The notes beneath the pieces were generated by a model. That model saw only the letters and a program-made list of their open reading frames with translations, made no database searches and was not told the DNA's origin. The translations under genes were made by a program, and so were the position numbers. A stretch of 64,000 nucleotides of DNA from Flavobacterium micromati (GTDB lineage: Bacteria; Bacteroidota; Bacteroidia; Flavobacteriales; Flavobacteriaceae): positions 118,820 through 182,819 of the forward strand of contig NZ_FQWF01000012.1 of NCBI RefSeq assembly GCF_900129585.1, given 5' to 3'. Shown here one piece after another: positions 7,248 through 16,246 of the stretch. The number at the start of each line of letters is the position of its first letter. Position 1 is the first letter of the stretch.

Positions 7248-8845
7248 TAGTCTTTTAGTTTGGTATTATTGTGCTTAATTGCTGCCTTTAAAGTTTCAGG
7301 ATGTTCTATGTCGAAAGAATGAGCATCTAAAGTTTCATTAGATTTGTAATGCTTACTTACATCTACTTCTGTATTTTGTGTTTTATTGTTTTTATAAGTA
7401 TCATCACCAGCCATTCCACCAGAAACTCCATCAATCTTATTCCAAAAAGAAATATGCTCTTTAATATAATTTTGTTGTGTTGTTGGATTTTCAATATTAC
7501 CTTTTTTATTATATGCAGGTGTTGCTATTGTTATAATATTTACTTTTTCTTTAGTGCTTTCATAAATTAATTTAGCAGCTTGAATAGCTACATTCCCACC
7601 ATGACTATGACCAATTAATGTTATAGACTCACCTTCTTTCCTTGTTTTAAGTACATGCTTAGCCAACCGACTAGCTGCTTTTCCCCTCATTTCAGAACCA
7701 TTATAAATAGGAGCATCCCAATTAAAACTAGCATTATATGTCTTGTTATTAGTTACACCCAAAATAACCTTAACAGCTATTTTTGCAGAAGTTGTTTCTG
7801 ACCACCTTTTAGATGAACTAGAAGTCCCGTGTATAAAATAGGCTTGCTTGCCATTTGGATCAATAAGATTTATGGGGTTTTGATAACAATAATTGTATGA
7901 ATTTAGATTTTTAGGATTAAAAACCCCCCCATTATGCTGCCCATCAAAATAAAATTCATCCTCAAAAATTGGGTTGTAAAGTGCGAGTGGATCGACCGTT
8001 AGCCACAAACTCGTCTTCATATCTAAATACCTCGCCCCATAATAGCTAAGATTCGTTTCCCTATCTAATTCCTTTCCATTAAATAAATAAGGACTAGAAA
8101 AATTAGAACTATGCTCTTCAAAAAGTATCTCTCCAAAGGCTATGTATTCTACATGTTGCGAAATAGAACCATTTCGGGTGCTAATATACGAAGTACTACC
8201 TAAATGATCAGGATGAAAATAAAAAATATCATTCTCCCGCAAACCTATGCCTGTAAAGCCCTCAGCTGCTTGCACCGTTTCAGGTTTTATTGGTGGGCCA
8301 AACTGCACCGGTGGTCCCGGCACACCGCCTGGTTTGTTAAATATAGGATTTCTTGGCCAACCCTCAGGAGGCTCCTGATTCTCTTCTACTGGCTGTAGTA
8401 TCTCACTTGGGTAAGGATTTCCTGTAAACTCTGGTGTGGCATAAATCCCTTGCTGCGTTGGTGGTCCCGGTGGAACGCCTAAAGTACGAACATAATTGTC
8501 TAATGCTTTTTGTTGCTCTGCGGTTAACTTGGTGTAATTAACACCACCTGCTGTGATTTTTAACGGTTGCGCAAAAGCTCCATTCCCCAGTTTACTCACA
8601 ATACGTCCCGCTCCTTCAAAATAATGCTTGGTGAATTTCCCTTTGCTGATTACAAAGTATGGAGACACATAGCCCGTGTAATCATCTGTGTGCACAATTG
8701 TAGCAGCCGTTTGCCCGTTGATTGCCACGTTTTGAGAATCTCCAGAACTTTTTATCACTCGCTCGCCGCCTGCATCATAAGTGTATTGATGAATCCTTCC
8801 GTTATCATTGATTCCCATCAAGCGGTTTTCTTCATCCCATGTCAT
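7247..8845 (-). CDS. RHS core C-terminal module with lipase-like (alpha/beta hydrolase) tip
   Basis: 532 residues from ATG at 8845; the frame is open back to 8956 and includes a further YD repeat (SYSYDGNGN). It matches the last part of the long RHS protein closely: MTWDEENRLMG, YFVISKGK, the Pro-rich linker, FHPDHLGST, YYGARYLD and the hinge LIDPNGKQ. The tip of about 205 residues is a clear alpha/beta hydrolase: FIHGTSSSS oxyanion loop directly after the hinge, GHSHGG nucleophile elbow, and DAHSFDIEHPE as probable catalytic His region. It is therefore likely a lipase- or esterase-type toxin. Upstream shell and secretion parts are absent. Its immunity candidate overlaps its stop. Confidence 0.75.
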   Translation of the reverse strand: MTWDEENRLMGINDNGRIHQYTYDAGGERVIKSSGDSQNVAINGQTAATIVHTDDYTGYVSPYFVISKGKFTKHYFEGAGRIVSKLGNGAFAQPLKITAGGVNYTKLTAEQQKALDNYVRTLGVPPGPPTQQGIYATPEFTGNPYPSEILQPVEENQEPPEGWPRNPIFNKPGGVPGPPVQFGPPIKPETVQAAEGFTGIGLRENDIFYFHPDHLGSTSYISTRNGSISQHVEYIAFGEILFEEHSSNFSSPYLFNGKELDRETNLSYYGARYLDMKTSLWLTVDPLALYNPIFEDEFYFDGQHNGGVFNPKNLNSYNYCYQNPINLIDPNGKQAYFIHGTSSSSKRWSETTSAKIAVKVILGVTNNKTYNASFNWDAPIYNGSEMRGKAASRLAKHVLKTRKEGESITLIGHSHGGNVAIQAAKLIYESTKEKVNIITIATPAYNKKGNIENPTTQQNYIKEHISFWNKIDGVSGGMAGDDTYKNNKTQNTEVDVSKHYKSNETLDAHSFDIEHPETLKAAIKHNNTKLKD

Positions 8846-8914
8846 TTTTCTGAAGCTCTTTTCTTCAGAATAACTTGTTGAATTTCCGTTTCCGTCATAG
8901 CTGTAACTTCGGAC

Positions 8915-8946
8915 TCCAGTCCCCCTTTCGGGGATTAGGGGGTTAA
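8915..8946. repeat. GC-rich palindromic repeat inside RHS frame
   Basis: AGTCCCCCTTTCGGGG followed by ATTAGGGGGTT, read here near the 5' border of the orphan module, where it encodes the odd peptide NPLIPERGTG. Similar C-run/G-run elements lie at 10571, 11043 and 12001 in the long RHS gene. Confidence 0.55.
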
Positions 8947-8971
8947 CCAGTTTAAGCTAGTAAATCTATAT

Positions 8972-9002
8972 AAAAAAACCGAGCAAATTGCTCGGTTTTT
9001 TT
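8972..9002. terminator. bidirectional terminator between RHS modules
   Basis: A near-perfect palindrome, ACCGAGCAA/TTGCTCGGT with A and T runs extending the stem on both sides. It ends the transcript of the 9007-9420 gene. Confidence 0.8.
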
Positions 9003-9006
9003 ATAC

Positions 9007-9420
9007 TTAATTTTCAATATCCTCTCTCGAAAATCCTGCTTTTAATATTGCTGTTGTATCTGTAACTTGTTGTAAAGGATCAACAAGGATTATGGTAGGG
9101 TGTTTTGGATCATATTTAGCTAAATAAAAACAATTGATTTTTAAGTCGTCTATAATTTTAGTCTCTGATTCTGAATTTAAGATATCATAATGTATTCCAG
9201 CATTTGCCGTAACAATTTTCTCTTGATTTAGGATATAAGTAAAGTAAAAACTTGTTCTTTTAGGTAAATTCTTTTTTAAAGTGAATTTTGCAATTGTAAA
9301 TTTATTCAATTTTTTAACTTCACTTTTTATATAAAAATCTCTTGCTATGAAAGTCAATAAAATAATTATAACAATAACCGTTAGCATTTTACTTTGTATA
9401 GAGTTCTCATTTTTTTTCAT
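9007..9420 (-). CDS. membrane-anchored protein, candidate immunity protein of the long RHS gene
   Basis: 137 residues of unknown family. One membrane segment lies at about 12-30 after a charged N-terminus; the rest is a soluble domain of mixed strands that would face the periplasm. It follows the tip of the long RHS gene by 8 bases on the same strand and ends at a strong terminator. Position suggests immunity; there is no motif evidence. Confidence 0.5.
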   Translation of the reverse strand: MKKNENSIQSKMLTVIVIIILLTFIARDFYIKSEVKKLNKFTIAKFTLKKNLPKRTSFYFTYILNQEKIVTANAGIHYDILNSESETKIIDDLKINCFYLAKYDPKHPTIILVDPLQQVTDTTAILKAGFSREDIEN

Positions 9421-9428
9421 AGTAATTA

Positions 9429-9682
9429 TTATTTAACTAGATTTGGTGCCGCATTAGAACCTGTTTCTACTAGTCCTTTAAAAAAACCACCAATTACTTC
9501 TCCGCCAATACCTTCACCAGCAAGATGGTTATCTGTTGCTTTTCCAAAACCAAAACTTAGTATTCCACCACCAACTTGCGCTCCCCATTTTCCAAGTGTT
9601 TTGGGCCTTTCAAAGCCATTATTTGTTGTTAAACTAAAAGTTTCTCCTGCAATTACTGGAGCTAATTCTCCCAATAATCCAA
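9429..9682 (-). pseudogene. frameshifted end of the long RHS tip
   Basis: The frame holds GLLGELAPVIAGE and a Gly-rich tail ending NAAPNLVK, of the same style as the tip before it. The long RHS frame stops at 9662 after reading IGLDYWEN. Adding one G to the GGG run at 9683-9685 would join the two into IGVGLLGELAP. The natural reading is a one-base loss in the tip. A TTG at 9674 could start it, but nothing suggests that it is an independent gene. Confidence 0.55.
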
Positions 9683-12600
9683 CCCTATCCTAGGTATTCC
9701 AGAAAAACCTGCTTCCAACATATTAATATCTCCAGCATTTCCTCCATTGGCAATATATTGAGTAGTTGCATTGATTCCTGCGCCTACTGCAAAATTGGTA
9801 GCCACTTTACCTGTTGTAGTACGTAAAGCGGAACTGAATAAACCAACACCTTTGGAAGCGCCACCAGTAGCTAGAAAAAGTATTGCGCCATCTACTGCGC
9901 CCATACCAACACCCTTCGGATAAGTAGTTTCCTTAAGTGCTTTGCCGTGTTGTTTAAATGTACTTTCAGTATAGCCTTTTTTTGTTATCCCTACATAACT
10001 ACCATCTTTAAAGACTCTATCAAATTTATCGTTAGTTCTTACAATTTCAGTTACTTTAGTTTTTGTATTTATTCTTATGTCATCAGTTGGGGCTCTGCCA
10101 TCAGGATCAACAAACTTAATAGGATTATTAAAAGCATAAACATACGCTCCATAATTCGGCATCTTCTCCGCCAACGGGTCAATACTCAACCAAAGACTCG
10201 TCTTCATATCTAAATACCTCGCCCCATAATAGCTAAGATTGGTTTCTCTGTCTAGTTCCTTCCCATTAAACAAGTACGGCGAAGAAAACGAGCTAGAATG
10301 CTCCTCAAACAAAATCTCTCCAAAGGCTATGTATTCTACATGTTGCGAAATAGAACCATTTCGGGCGCTAATATACGAAGTACTACCTAAATGATCAGGA
10401 TGAAAATAAAAAATATCATTCTCCCGCAAACCTATGCCTGTAAAGCCCTCAGCTGCTTGAACCGTTTCAGGTTTTACTGGTGGGCCAAACTGCACCGGTG
10501 GTCCAGGCACACCGCCTGGTTTGTTAAATATAGGATTTCTTGGCCAACCCTCAGGTGGTTCTTGATTTTCAAGCCCCCCAGCCCCCAAAGGGGGAGTTGA
10601 AGGATATGGATTTCCTGTATACTGTGGACTGGCATAAATCCCTTGTTGGGTGGGTGGTCCCGGCGGAACTCCCAAATTGCGGACATAATTGTCTAATGCT
10701 TTTTGTTGCTCTGCGGTTAACTTGGTATAATTAACACCACCTGCTGTGATTTTTAACGGTTGCGCAAAAGCTCCATTCCCTAGTTTACTCACAATACGTC
10801 CCGCTCCTTCAAAATAATGCTTGGTGAATTTCCCTTTGCTGATTACAAAGTATGGAGACACATAGCCCGTATAATCATCTGTGTGCACAATTGTAGCAGC
10901 CGTTTGCCCGTTGATTGCCACGTTTTGAGAATCTCCAGAACTTTTTATGACTCTTTCGCCTCCTGCATCATAAGTGTATTGATGAATCCTTCCGTTATCG
11001 TTGATTCCCATCAAGCGGTTTTCTTCATCCCATGTCATTTTTATCCCCCCAGCCCCCGAAGGGGTAGCTCCCTCGATATACGTAGGATTACCATTTCCAT
11101 CATAATTGTAAGTTCTCCCTAGTGCTCCTGGACTCGGAGTTGCAGTTGCTTGCGAAACTTCACTGATAGAGGAGGGTGCATTCGGATGCAATTCGTTATC
11201 ATAGTTATAATCTAAAACATAGCCTTTTTGTTCGTTGTTTACCGTATGCACTAGGTCTTTCTTGGTGATGTTGTGCATTTTATTATAGCTCATGTTCAGC
11301 TCATAACTGGCCTTGGTAAACTCCCCTTGATAGACTGCTTTAGCACTTTTTAATCGGTAAAAATCATCGTATTGGTACTCGTGATTGGAAGTTCCTCCTA
11401 ATGTATTATTGACTATTGGAGCTGTATTTTTTATTCCTAACACATTTCCAACCAAATCATAGCTATAACTGTTATTCATGATTTGGCGACCTAAACTGGA
11501 GCTTACTTGCAATTGTTGCAAACGGCGCATCGTAGGGTCGTAGTTGTAATTGGTCTCGGTGTCGTTTCCGTATTTTAAATACTTGCGCTGCTCAAACTCA
11601 TCATACGCTAATTGCTTGATGTAATCGTAAGTGTGACTTTCTTTCTTGCCTCGCATGCTTTGCAAGTTTCCTGCTCGATTGTACGTATAATCGACTACTT
11701 CGCCATCGGGATAGGTCATTTTTTGGATACGGTTCCAAGTGTCGTATTCAAATTGCGAAATATACGTTTGCACATCTGTAGGAGTGATTCTAAGCGTGCG
11801 AATCTCTTTTTCGACTTCGCCTAGTTTTCCGTAGAAAAATTCCTGCCCGCCACTGGCATCTTGCACAAACCACAATCTACCTCGGCGTGAAGCCGTACCA
11901 TCGGCTTTACCATAATTGTACTGTACATTATTTTGTGGATTTTTAGGATATTTTATGGTTTCTAAACGGTTGTAATCGTACTCATATTTTATAGCACCTC
12001 CAAGCCCCCCAGCCCCCAAAGGGGGAGTTATATTGCGGATATCTTGAGTGATGCGTCTAATAAGATTTCCAGCCAAATCGTATTCCATCGTAGTGGTTCC
12101 TGCATCGGGATGGGTGAATTCGGTTCTTCTGCCTAACCAGTCATAACTACTTGTAGTAATGTGATCCAAAGCATCGGTCACTTGAATGGTTTCGCCAAGC
12201 GAATTGATATCAAATTTGGTAACCAAATCATTTTGAATACTTGCCAAATTCCTTCCTTTGACATCCGTTTGTGATTGAACGGTTTTACCCAATGCATCGG
12301 TTTGTGTCGTTAGCATCGTGGGAACGCCATTAAAAGTATCAATTTTAAACGAAGTCGCATTGGTACTGCCATCAGGCAAAGTTACTTTTACGGCACGACC
12401 TACTTCGTCATATTCTGTTGTTGTTGGCGTAACATTCGATACCGCTGTACTAAAATCAGCATTTATTGTGGTAGTCGTGGTGGGATAATAACTAGTGGTT
12501 GGGCGACCCAAGCCGTCATAAATCACTTTTCCAGATACAATTTGCGCTTCTTGATCGAGGCTTCCCGCGGCAGTAAACAAACTGGCTGTTTTCTTGACCT

Positions 12601-13681
12601 GCAAGGCTCTGCCCAAACCATCAGTGTAGGTATAAGTTTCGATATCCTTGTCCAACTCTGGATCATAATTTCTAGTTTTCGCATACGGAACTTTGGCTGT
12701 TGGAAAATAATCGTAAGCTATCGTATATGGTTTGCCACTTGCAATTTCATAAGGTGCACGAATGGTGGCTGGCCTTCCTGCAGCATCAATGGTATACAAG
12801 GTGCTTTGATCGTTTCGATCCGTCGTTTTTAATGGAATACCAAAACGATAATCGTATTCCATTTTGTTTTGGTACCCAAAAGCATCTTTGATTGCGGTCA
12901 AAAACTGGTGGTTCTCGCTGTCATAAACATAGTCCATCGTCATGCGTTGATCCTTGTAGTTAGCAGCTGCTGTTATTTTTTGTAGGTTCCCGTACGCATC
13001 ATAAACAATGTCCGTAAGCGCTATTTTATCAGCCGCAGTGTAGTTTTTGATTTGGGTAACTTCGGCAGTCGTTGTATTAATCGTTGTCGCTCTTTTACGG
13101 CGCAATCCGTCCTTGGTAAACACTTCCAACTGTTTTGGAATCCCTCCATAATAAGGCATCGTGCTCTCGTGATAACTGATTTTAGCGGTCACTTTGTCAG
13201 TGCTAGTTCCGTTGCCTAAATCGTCGTATTGAGTAATATTTCCGTTGGCATCGTAGGTATTAAAAGTATCTGTTTCTAGGAATTCGCTGCCGCCTTCATA
13301 CATTTTTTGATTGCTGTGAATCAATCCCACAAAAATACGCTTGGCATCACAAACTGACGAACTTAAATCAGTAAGCGATACGCTCGATTGTGTTGCAACA
13401 TCAACAAAACTATATTCGTTTTCTGATTCTTGACGCATTTTGTTATTTTTATCTAACGTAAAACTGCGTTTCAACAAGTTTTTCCTGAAATAATCTTGAT
13501 TGTAAAATTCCTGAACGGTAGTTGCAAAAACCGTATTATCAGCAGCATTAATTTGCTGTTGAATTACTTTTTCAAAACCATAAAATTCACGTTCGCGACG
13601 GTCATAATACCCATTTTCATATTTAAATTTGGCGATAGAATGATCGATACCGTCACCCACATGTCCATCATTGACATCCAC
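9662..13681 (-). CDS. RHS/YD-repeat polymorphic toxin, 5'-truncated
   Basis: 1339 residues from a GTG at 13681; the frame is open to 13840 and still reads as RHS-type sequence there (SVDVNDGHVGDGIDH, REREFYGFE), so the N-terminal half of the normal protein is lost. It has many YD repeats (YDAYGNL, YDGLGRP, YDEVGRA, YDLAGNL), a Pro-rich linker, the RHS core end FHPDHLGST to YYGARYLD, and the hinge FVDPDGR. The tip (about residues 1170-1339) has Gly-rich hydrophobic helices (AVDGAILFLATGGASKG) and ends in a frameshift. RHS proteins form a closed shell around a cleaved toxic tip. Without its start and with a broken tip this copy is probably non-functional, although the core could recombine with the orphan modules. 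Confidence 0.75.
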   Translation of the reverse strand: MDVNDGHVGDGIDHSIAKFKYENGYYDRREREFYGFEKVIQQQINAADNTVFATTVQEFYNQDYFRKNLLKRSFTLDKNNKMRQESENEYSFVDVATQSSVSLTDLSSSVCDAKRIFVGLIHSNQKMYEGGSEFLETDTFNTYDANGNITQYDDLGNGTSTDKVTAKISYHESTMPYYGGIPKQLEVFTKDGLRRKRATTINTTTAEVTQIKNYTAADKIALTDIVYDAYGNLQKITAAANYKDQRMTMDYVYDSENHQFLTAIKDAFGYQNKMEYDYRFGIPLKTTDRNDQSTLYTIDAAGRPATIRAPYEIASGKPYTIAYDYFPTAKVPYAKTRNYDPELDKDIETYTYTDGLGRALQVKKTASLFTAAGSLDQEAQIVSGKVIYDGLGRPTTSYYPTTTTTINADFSTAVSNVTPTTTEYDEVGRAVKVTLPDGSTNATSFKIDTFNGVPTMLTTQTDALGKTVQSQTDVKGRNLASIQNDLVTKFDINSLGETIQVTDALDHITTSSYDWLGRRTEFTHPDAGTTTMEYDLAGNLIRRITQDIRNITPPLGAGGLGGAIKYEYDYNRLETIKYPKNPQNNVQYNYGKADGTASRRGRLWFVQDASGGQEFFYGKLGEVEKEIRTLRITPTDVQTYISQFEYDTWNRIQKMTYPDGEVVDYTYNRAGNLQSMRGKKESHTYDYIKQLAYDEFEQRKYLKYGNDTETNYNYDPTMRRLQQLQVSSSLGRQIMNNSYSYDLVGNVLGIKNTAPIVNNTLGGTSNHEYQYDDFYRLKSAKAVYQGEFTKASYELNMSYNKMHNITKKDLVHTVNNEQKGYVLDYNYDNELHPNAPSSISEVSQATATPSPGALGRTYNYDGNGNPTYIEGATPSGAGGIKMTWDEENRLMGINDNGRIHQYTYDAGGERVIKSSGDSQNVAINGQTAATIVHTDDYTGYVSPYFVISKGKFTKHYFEGAGRIVSKLGNGAFAQPLKITAGGVNYTKLTAEQQKALDNYVRNLGVPPGPPTQQGIYASPQYTGNPYPSTPPLGAGGLENQEPPEGWPRNPIFNKPGGVPGPPVQFGPPVKPETVQAAEGFTGIGLRENDIFYFHPDHLGSTSYISARNGSISQHVEYIAFGEILFEEHSSSFSSPYLFNGKELDRETNLSYYGARYLDMKTSLWLSIDPLAEKMPNYGAYVYAFNNPIKFVDPDGRAPTDDIRINTKTKVTEIVRTNDKFDRVFKDGSYVGITKKGYTESTFKQHGKALKETTYPKGVGMGAVDGAILFLATGGASKGVGLFSSALRTTTGKVATNFAVGAGINATTQYIANGGNAGDINMLEAGFSGIPRIGLDYWEN
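10571..10598. repeat. in-frame GC-rich palindromic insertion 1
   Basis: AGCCCCCCAGCCCCCAAAGG plus GGGAGTT on the plus strand. On the coding strand it gives TPPLGAGGL. The paralogous modules have EILQPVE or EVLQPVE at exactly this place, so the element replaced or inserted into the linker without breaking the frame. Confidence 0.7.
11043..11070. repeat. in-frame GC-rich palindromic insertion 2
   Basis: ATCCCCCCAGCCCCCGAAGG plus GGTAGC; it encodes ATPSGAGGI just before the MTWDEENRL core segment. The module at 7247-8845 has EEKSFRK there instead. Confidence 0.65.
12001..12029. repeat. in-frame GC-rich palindromic insertion 3
   Basis: Same element as at 10571, encoding TPPLGAGGLGG between YD repeats (after QDIRNI). 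Confidence 0.65.
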
Positions 13682-13921
13682 CGATTGTAATACCCATCGT
13701 GCGGATGGATCTTCATAAGTAGGTTTTGTTAGTTCGTAATCAACAACGTAGCTGTTACCAGCAGCATTGGTTACACCTTTAAGTTTGTTTGTGCGTTTGA
13801 TGTTGTTAAAGTTGGATTTTATTAGAAGCGCAATTCGTGGCTAAAAAGACATTAATAAGTACCCGTAAATAGGCTCAAATTTGTCATTTGAGTTCTACTA
13901 CAAGAACATAAAACTTTAGGA

Positions 13922-16033
13922 TTACTGGTTCAGCATGGTGTCGCCTTCTTCTTTCTTTTCTTTATTTAGCAAACTTGGATCTTCTTTAGCTAATTTATTT
14001 CTAGTCGGAATCTTGTAATTAATACTAAATCCAAAACGGCGTGTATCATTTTTATTAAAAAGTAACAGTGGTGTATCAACGGAACTAAAAATGGAACGAG
14101 TAGAATCGAGTACGTCATCAACAGTCAAAGACACCGAAACTTGATCTTTGAAAAACTTCTTTGAAAGTGTCAAATCTAATGTGTTTCTGAATGGTTTTTC
14201 AGCTATAAAGTAAAAGTAATTACCTTTTGGAATGGTGTAATTATAGTTAGCTACAAATTTTATTTTTTTCGGTAAAACAATCTGCGACATGAAATTAAAC
14301 ATCCAAAACCCATTTGTTTCGATTTCTGGAATTTGGTGAAACTGGTATCCTGCATAAACATATAAAAAGTTCATTGTGTCTGGATTAACATTCATTTTCA
14401 TGGTTTCTGCTAAACCTTTGGTAAACAACATGTATGGAATGGGTAATCCTACATTAAAATTATGGATTTTTATTTCTGGAACGTTTATGTTCGTGTTTAA
14501 GACCACATCATTAGTAATTAACACCCTGGTGATTACCTGATTTTGAGCTGAACTTAAATTATATCCAATGAAAGCATAATCAAAAGCACTCAATTTAACT
14601 TCGTAATTATCAAAAATAGTAGGCTGTAAATTTGGGTTTCCAGCAAATTCAACATTTGGATTTTGATAGTTGGTGTTATTAGGATTTAAAGCTGAGGTGC
14701 TTGGCAAACTAATTTTTTTATTATAATTGACATTAAAATAAACTGAATTACTAAAATTGTATTGTGCGCTCGCATTGGGAAAAAAACGAAACTGCTTGAA
14801 CGGAATTAAGGTTGCTATGGCTGTTGTACCAGTGATATTATAATCCTCAGCTCTAGCACCAACGATAAAATTAAATTTACTAAACTTCGATTGCAGTTCA
14901 CCATAAGCTGCTGTCGTTTTGCGCTGATAATCTAGATTGATTACATTCATATTCTGCGCTTCAAAAAGCAACGCTTCATACAAGGCACCAAAACTTATTT
15001 TGCCCTCATCTGAGAAATCGATGGGTTGCGCGTAATCAATTTTAGCGTTGTATAACTGCTGTTTAGATGCATTGTCTAAAAGAGCTGCATTATTAACTCT
15101 TGAATTGAGCTCAAATTCGTTTTGATTCTTATTATAGTTGAAACGTACGTCCAATTTCTTAGCTTTATCTTCAAACTTTTTTTGGTATGTTATTACAAAA
15201 TCTTGACGTAAAGCATCAGTAAAGGAATCATCATCAGTACTAAAGCCCGGACCATTTCCTATTGTATTACTATTGTTGTTGCTATAATTCAAATCATAAT
15301 TGAGTAATAATCTATCTTTTCCAACATCAAAATTAATCGCTGATTTAACAAAATTAGTTCGTCCAAACCGACTTGCATTAGTTGCAGAAAGTACAGAGCT
15401 AAGGCCATTCTCGCTCTTTGTTACTGAATTCCATAGAGCTGTTTCATTGTAACTTTGACCAAAATTAAGTTGCCAACCAAAATATTTGTTTTTTGCATTA
15501 AGTAACAAGCTATTATTTGTCCTATATCTAACTTGATCATAATTAGTAATATTTGTGCTGTTTGTGTACGTTGCACTTAAATATTTTTTGGCATTCACGT
15601 TAGTAATAATATTCATAATAGCACCGCCAGAAGTTGCAGGAAACTCAGCACCAGGCTGCGTTATAATTTCGATTTTTTCGATGGCATTTGCGGGCATGCC
15701 TTCGAGAAAAGAGTTTAATTCGTTAGTGGTTATATTTAATGGTCTGCCATCCATAAAAACATCAAGTTGCTTTCCTTGATACATCATCCCGGCAACATCT
15801 GAAGCTATTAATCCGGGTAATTTTCGGATACCTTCCATTACAGATCCCGAATTTAAACTGGGTTGACTAGCAAAGTCAAATATGGTTCTGTCTGCTTTCT
15901 GTTCAATTACTTTTTTCGTTTTTATAATTGCAACTTCATTTAATTCTACAGCTTTTTCGAGCTTTTCTTGCGCATTTATTGTAAATATGCCAGTTAATAA
16001 AAACAGGCTGTAAAAAATCTTTTTAATCATCAT
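13922..16033 (-). CDS. TonB-dependent receptor-like outer membrane beta-barrel protein
   Basis: 703 residues with a signal peptide (residues 1-21). A plug-type domain follows (VMEGIRKLPGL, LDVFMDGRPLNI, IEKIEIITQPGAEF, GGAIMNIIT), then a long 22-strand-type barrel rich in aromatic and Asn residues, ending in NYKIPTRN and a charged tail. It resembles the outer membrane beta-barrel family 3 receptors of Bacteroidota and lacks the usual N-terminal carboxypeptidase-like domain. It imports an unknown substrate. It stands alone, with the truncated RHS gene abutting its 3' end; the last about 25 residues (KEDPSLLNKEKKEEGD) are hydrophilic and look like an extension. Confidence 0.8.
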   Translation of the reverse strand: MMIKKIFYSLFLLTGIFTINAQEKLEKAVELNEVAIIKTKKVIEQKADRTIFDFASQPSLNSGSVMEGIRKLPGLIASDVAGMMYQGKQLDVFMDGRPLNITTNELNSFLEGMPANAIEKIEIITQPGAEFPATSGGAIMNIITNVNAKKYLSATYTNSTNITNYDQVRYRTNNSLLLNAKNKYFGWQLNFGQSYNETALWNSVTKSENGLSSVLSATNASRFGRTNFVKSAINFDVGKDRLLLNYDLNYSNNNSNTIGNGPGFSTDDDSFTDALRQDFVITYQKKFEDKAKKLDVRFNYNKNQNEFELNSRVNNAALLDNASKQQLYNAKIDYAQPIDFSDEGKISFGALYEALLFEAQNMNVINLDYQRKTTAAYGELQSKFSKFNFIVGARAEDYNITGTTAIATLIPFKQFRFFPNASAQYNFSNSVYFNVNYNKKISLPSTSALNPNNTNYQNPNVEFAGNPNLQPTIFDNYEVKLSAFDYAFIGYNLSSAQNQVITRVLITNDVVLNTNINVPEIKIHNFNVGLPIPYMLFTKGLAETMKMNVNPDTMNFLYVYAGYQFHQIPEIETNGFWMFNFMSQIVLPKKIKFVANYNYTIPKGNYFYFIAEKPFRNTLDLTLSKKFFKDQVSVSLTVDDVLDSTRSIFSSVDTPLLLFNKNDTRRFGFSINYKIPTRNKLAKEDPSLLNKEKKEEGDTMLNQ

Positions 16034-16190
16034 TGTTCATTTATTGTCATTTTAGTCTGATGATAAATGAAAATGTTACCAAAATAAAAAATAATTAGTA
16101 AACCTTTTTGGTTTTTTACTTAGCACGTATTTATTACACTGGAATCAATCAGGTAAGTCAAAATATATTCACAACTCCATACAGAAACTT

Positions 16191-16224
16191 TTTGTTCATT
16201 AGTTCCAACTAAAACCTATCTTTG
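16191..16224 (+). promoter_or_regulatory. flavobacterial promoter for the EamA gene
   Basis: TTTG at 16191-16194, 22-base spacer, TATCTTTG at 16217-16224, a full match to TAnnTTTG. The start codon is 22 bases further. Confidence 0.65.
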
Positions 16225-16246
16225 CCAGCTTTTTAAAATTTAAAAA

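Noticed and set aside
10391..10734. Open frames on the plus strand inside the long RHS gene
   Set aside because: They are antisense to conserved RHS coding sequence and follow its codon pattern.
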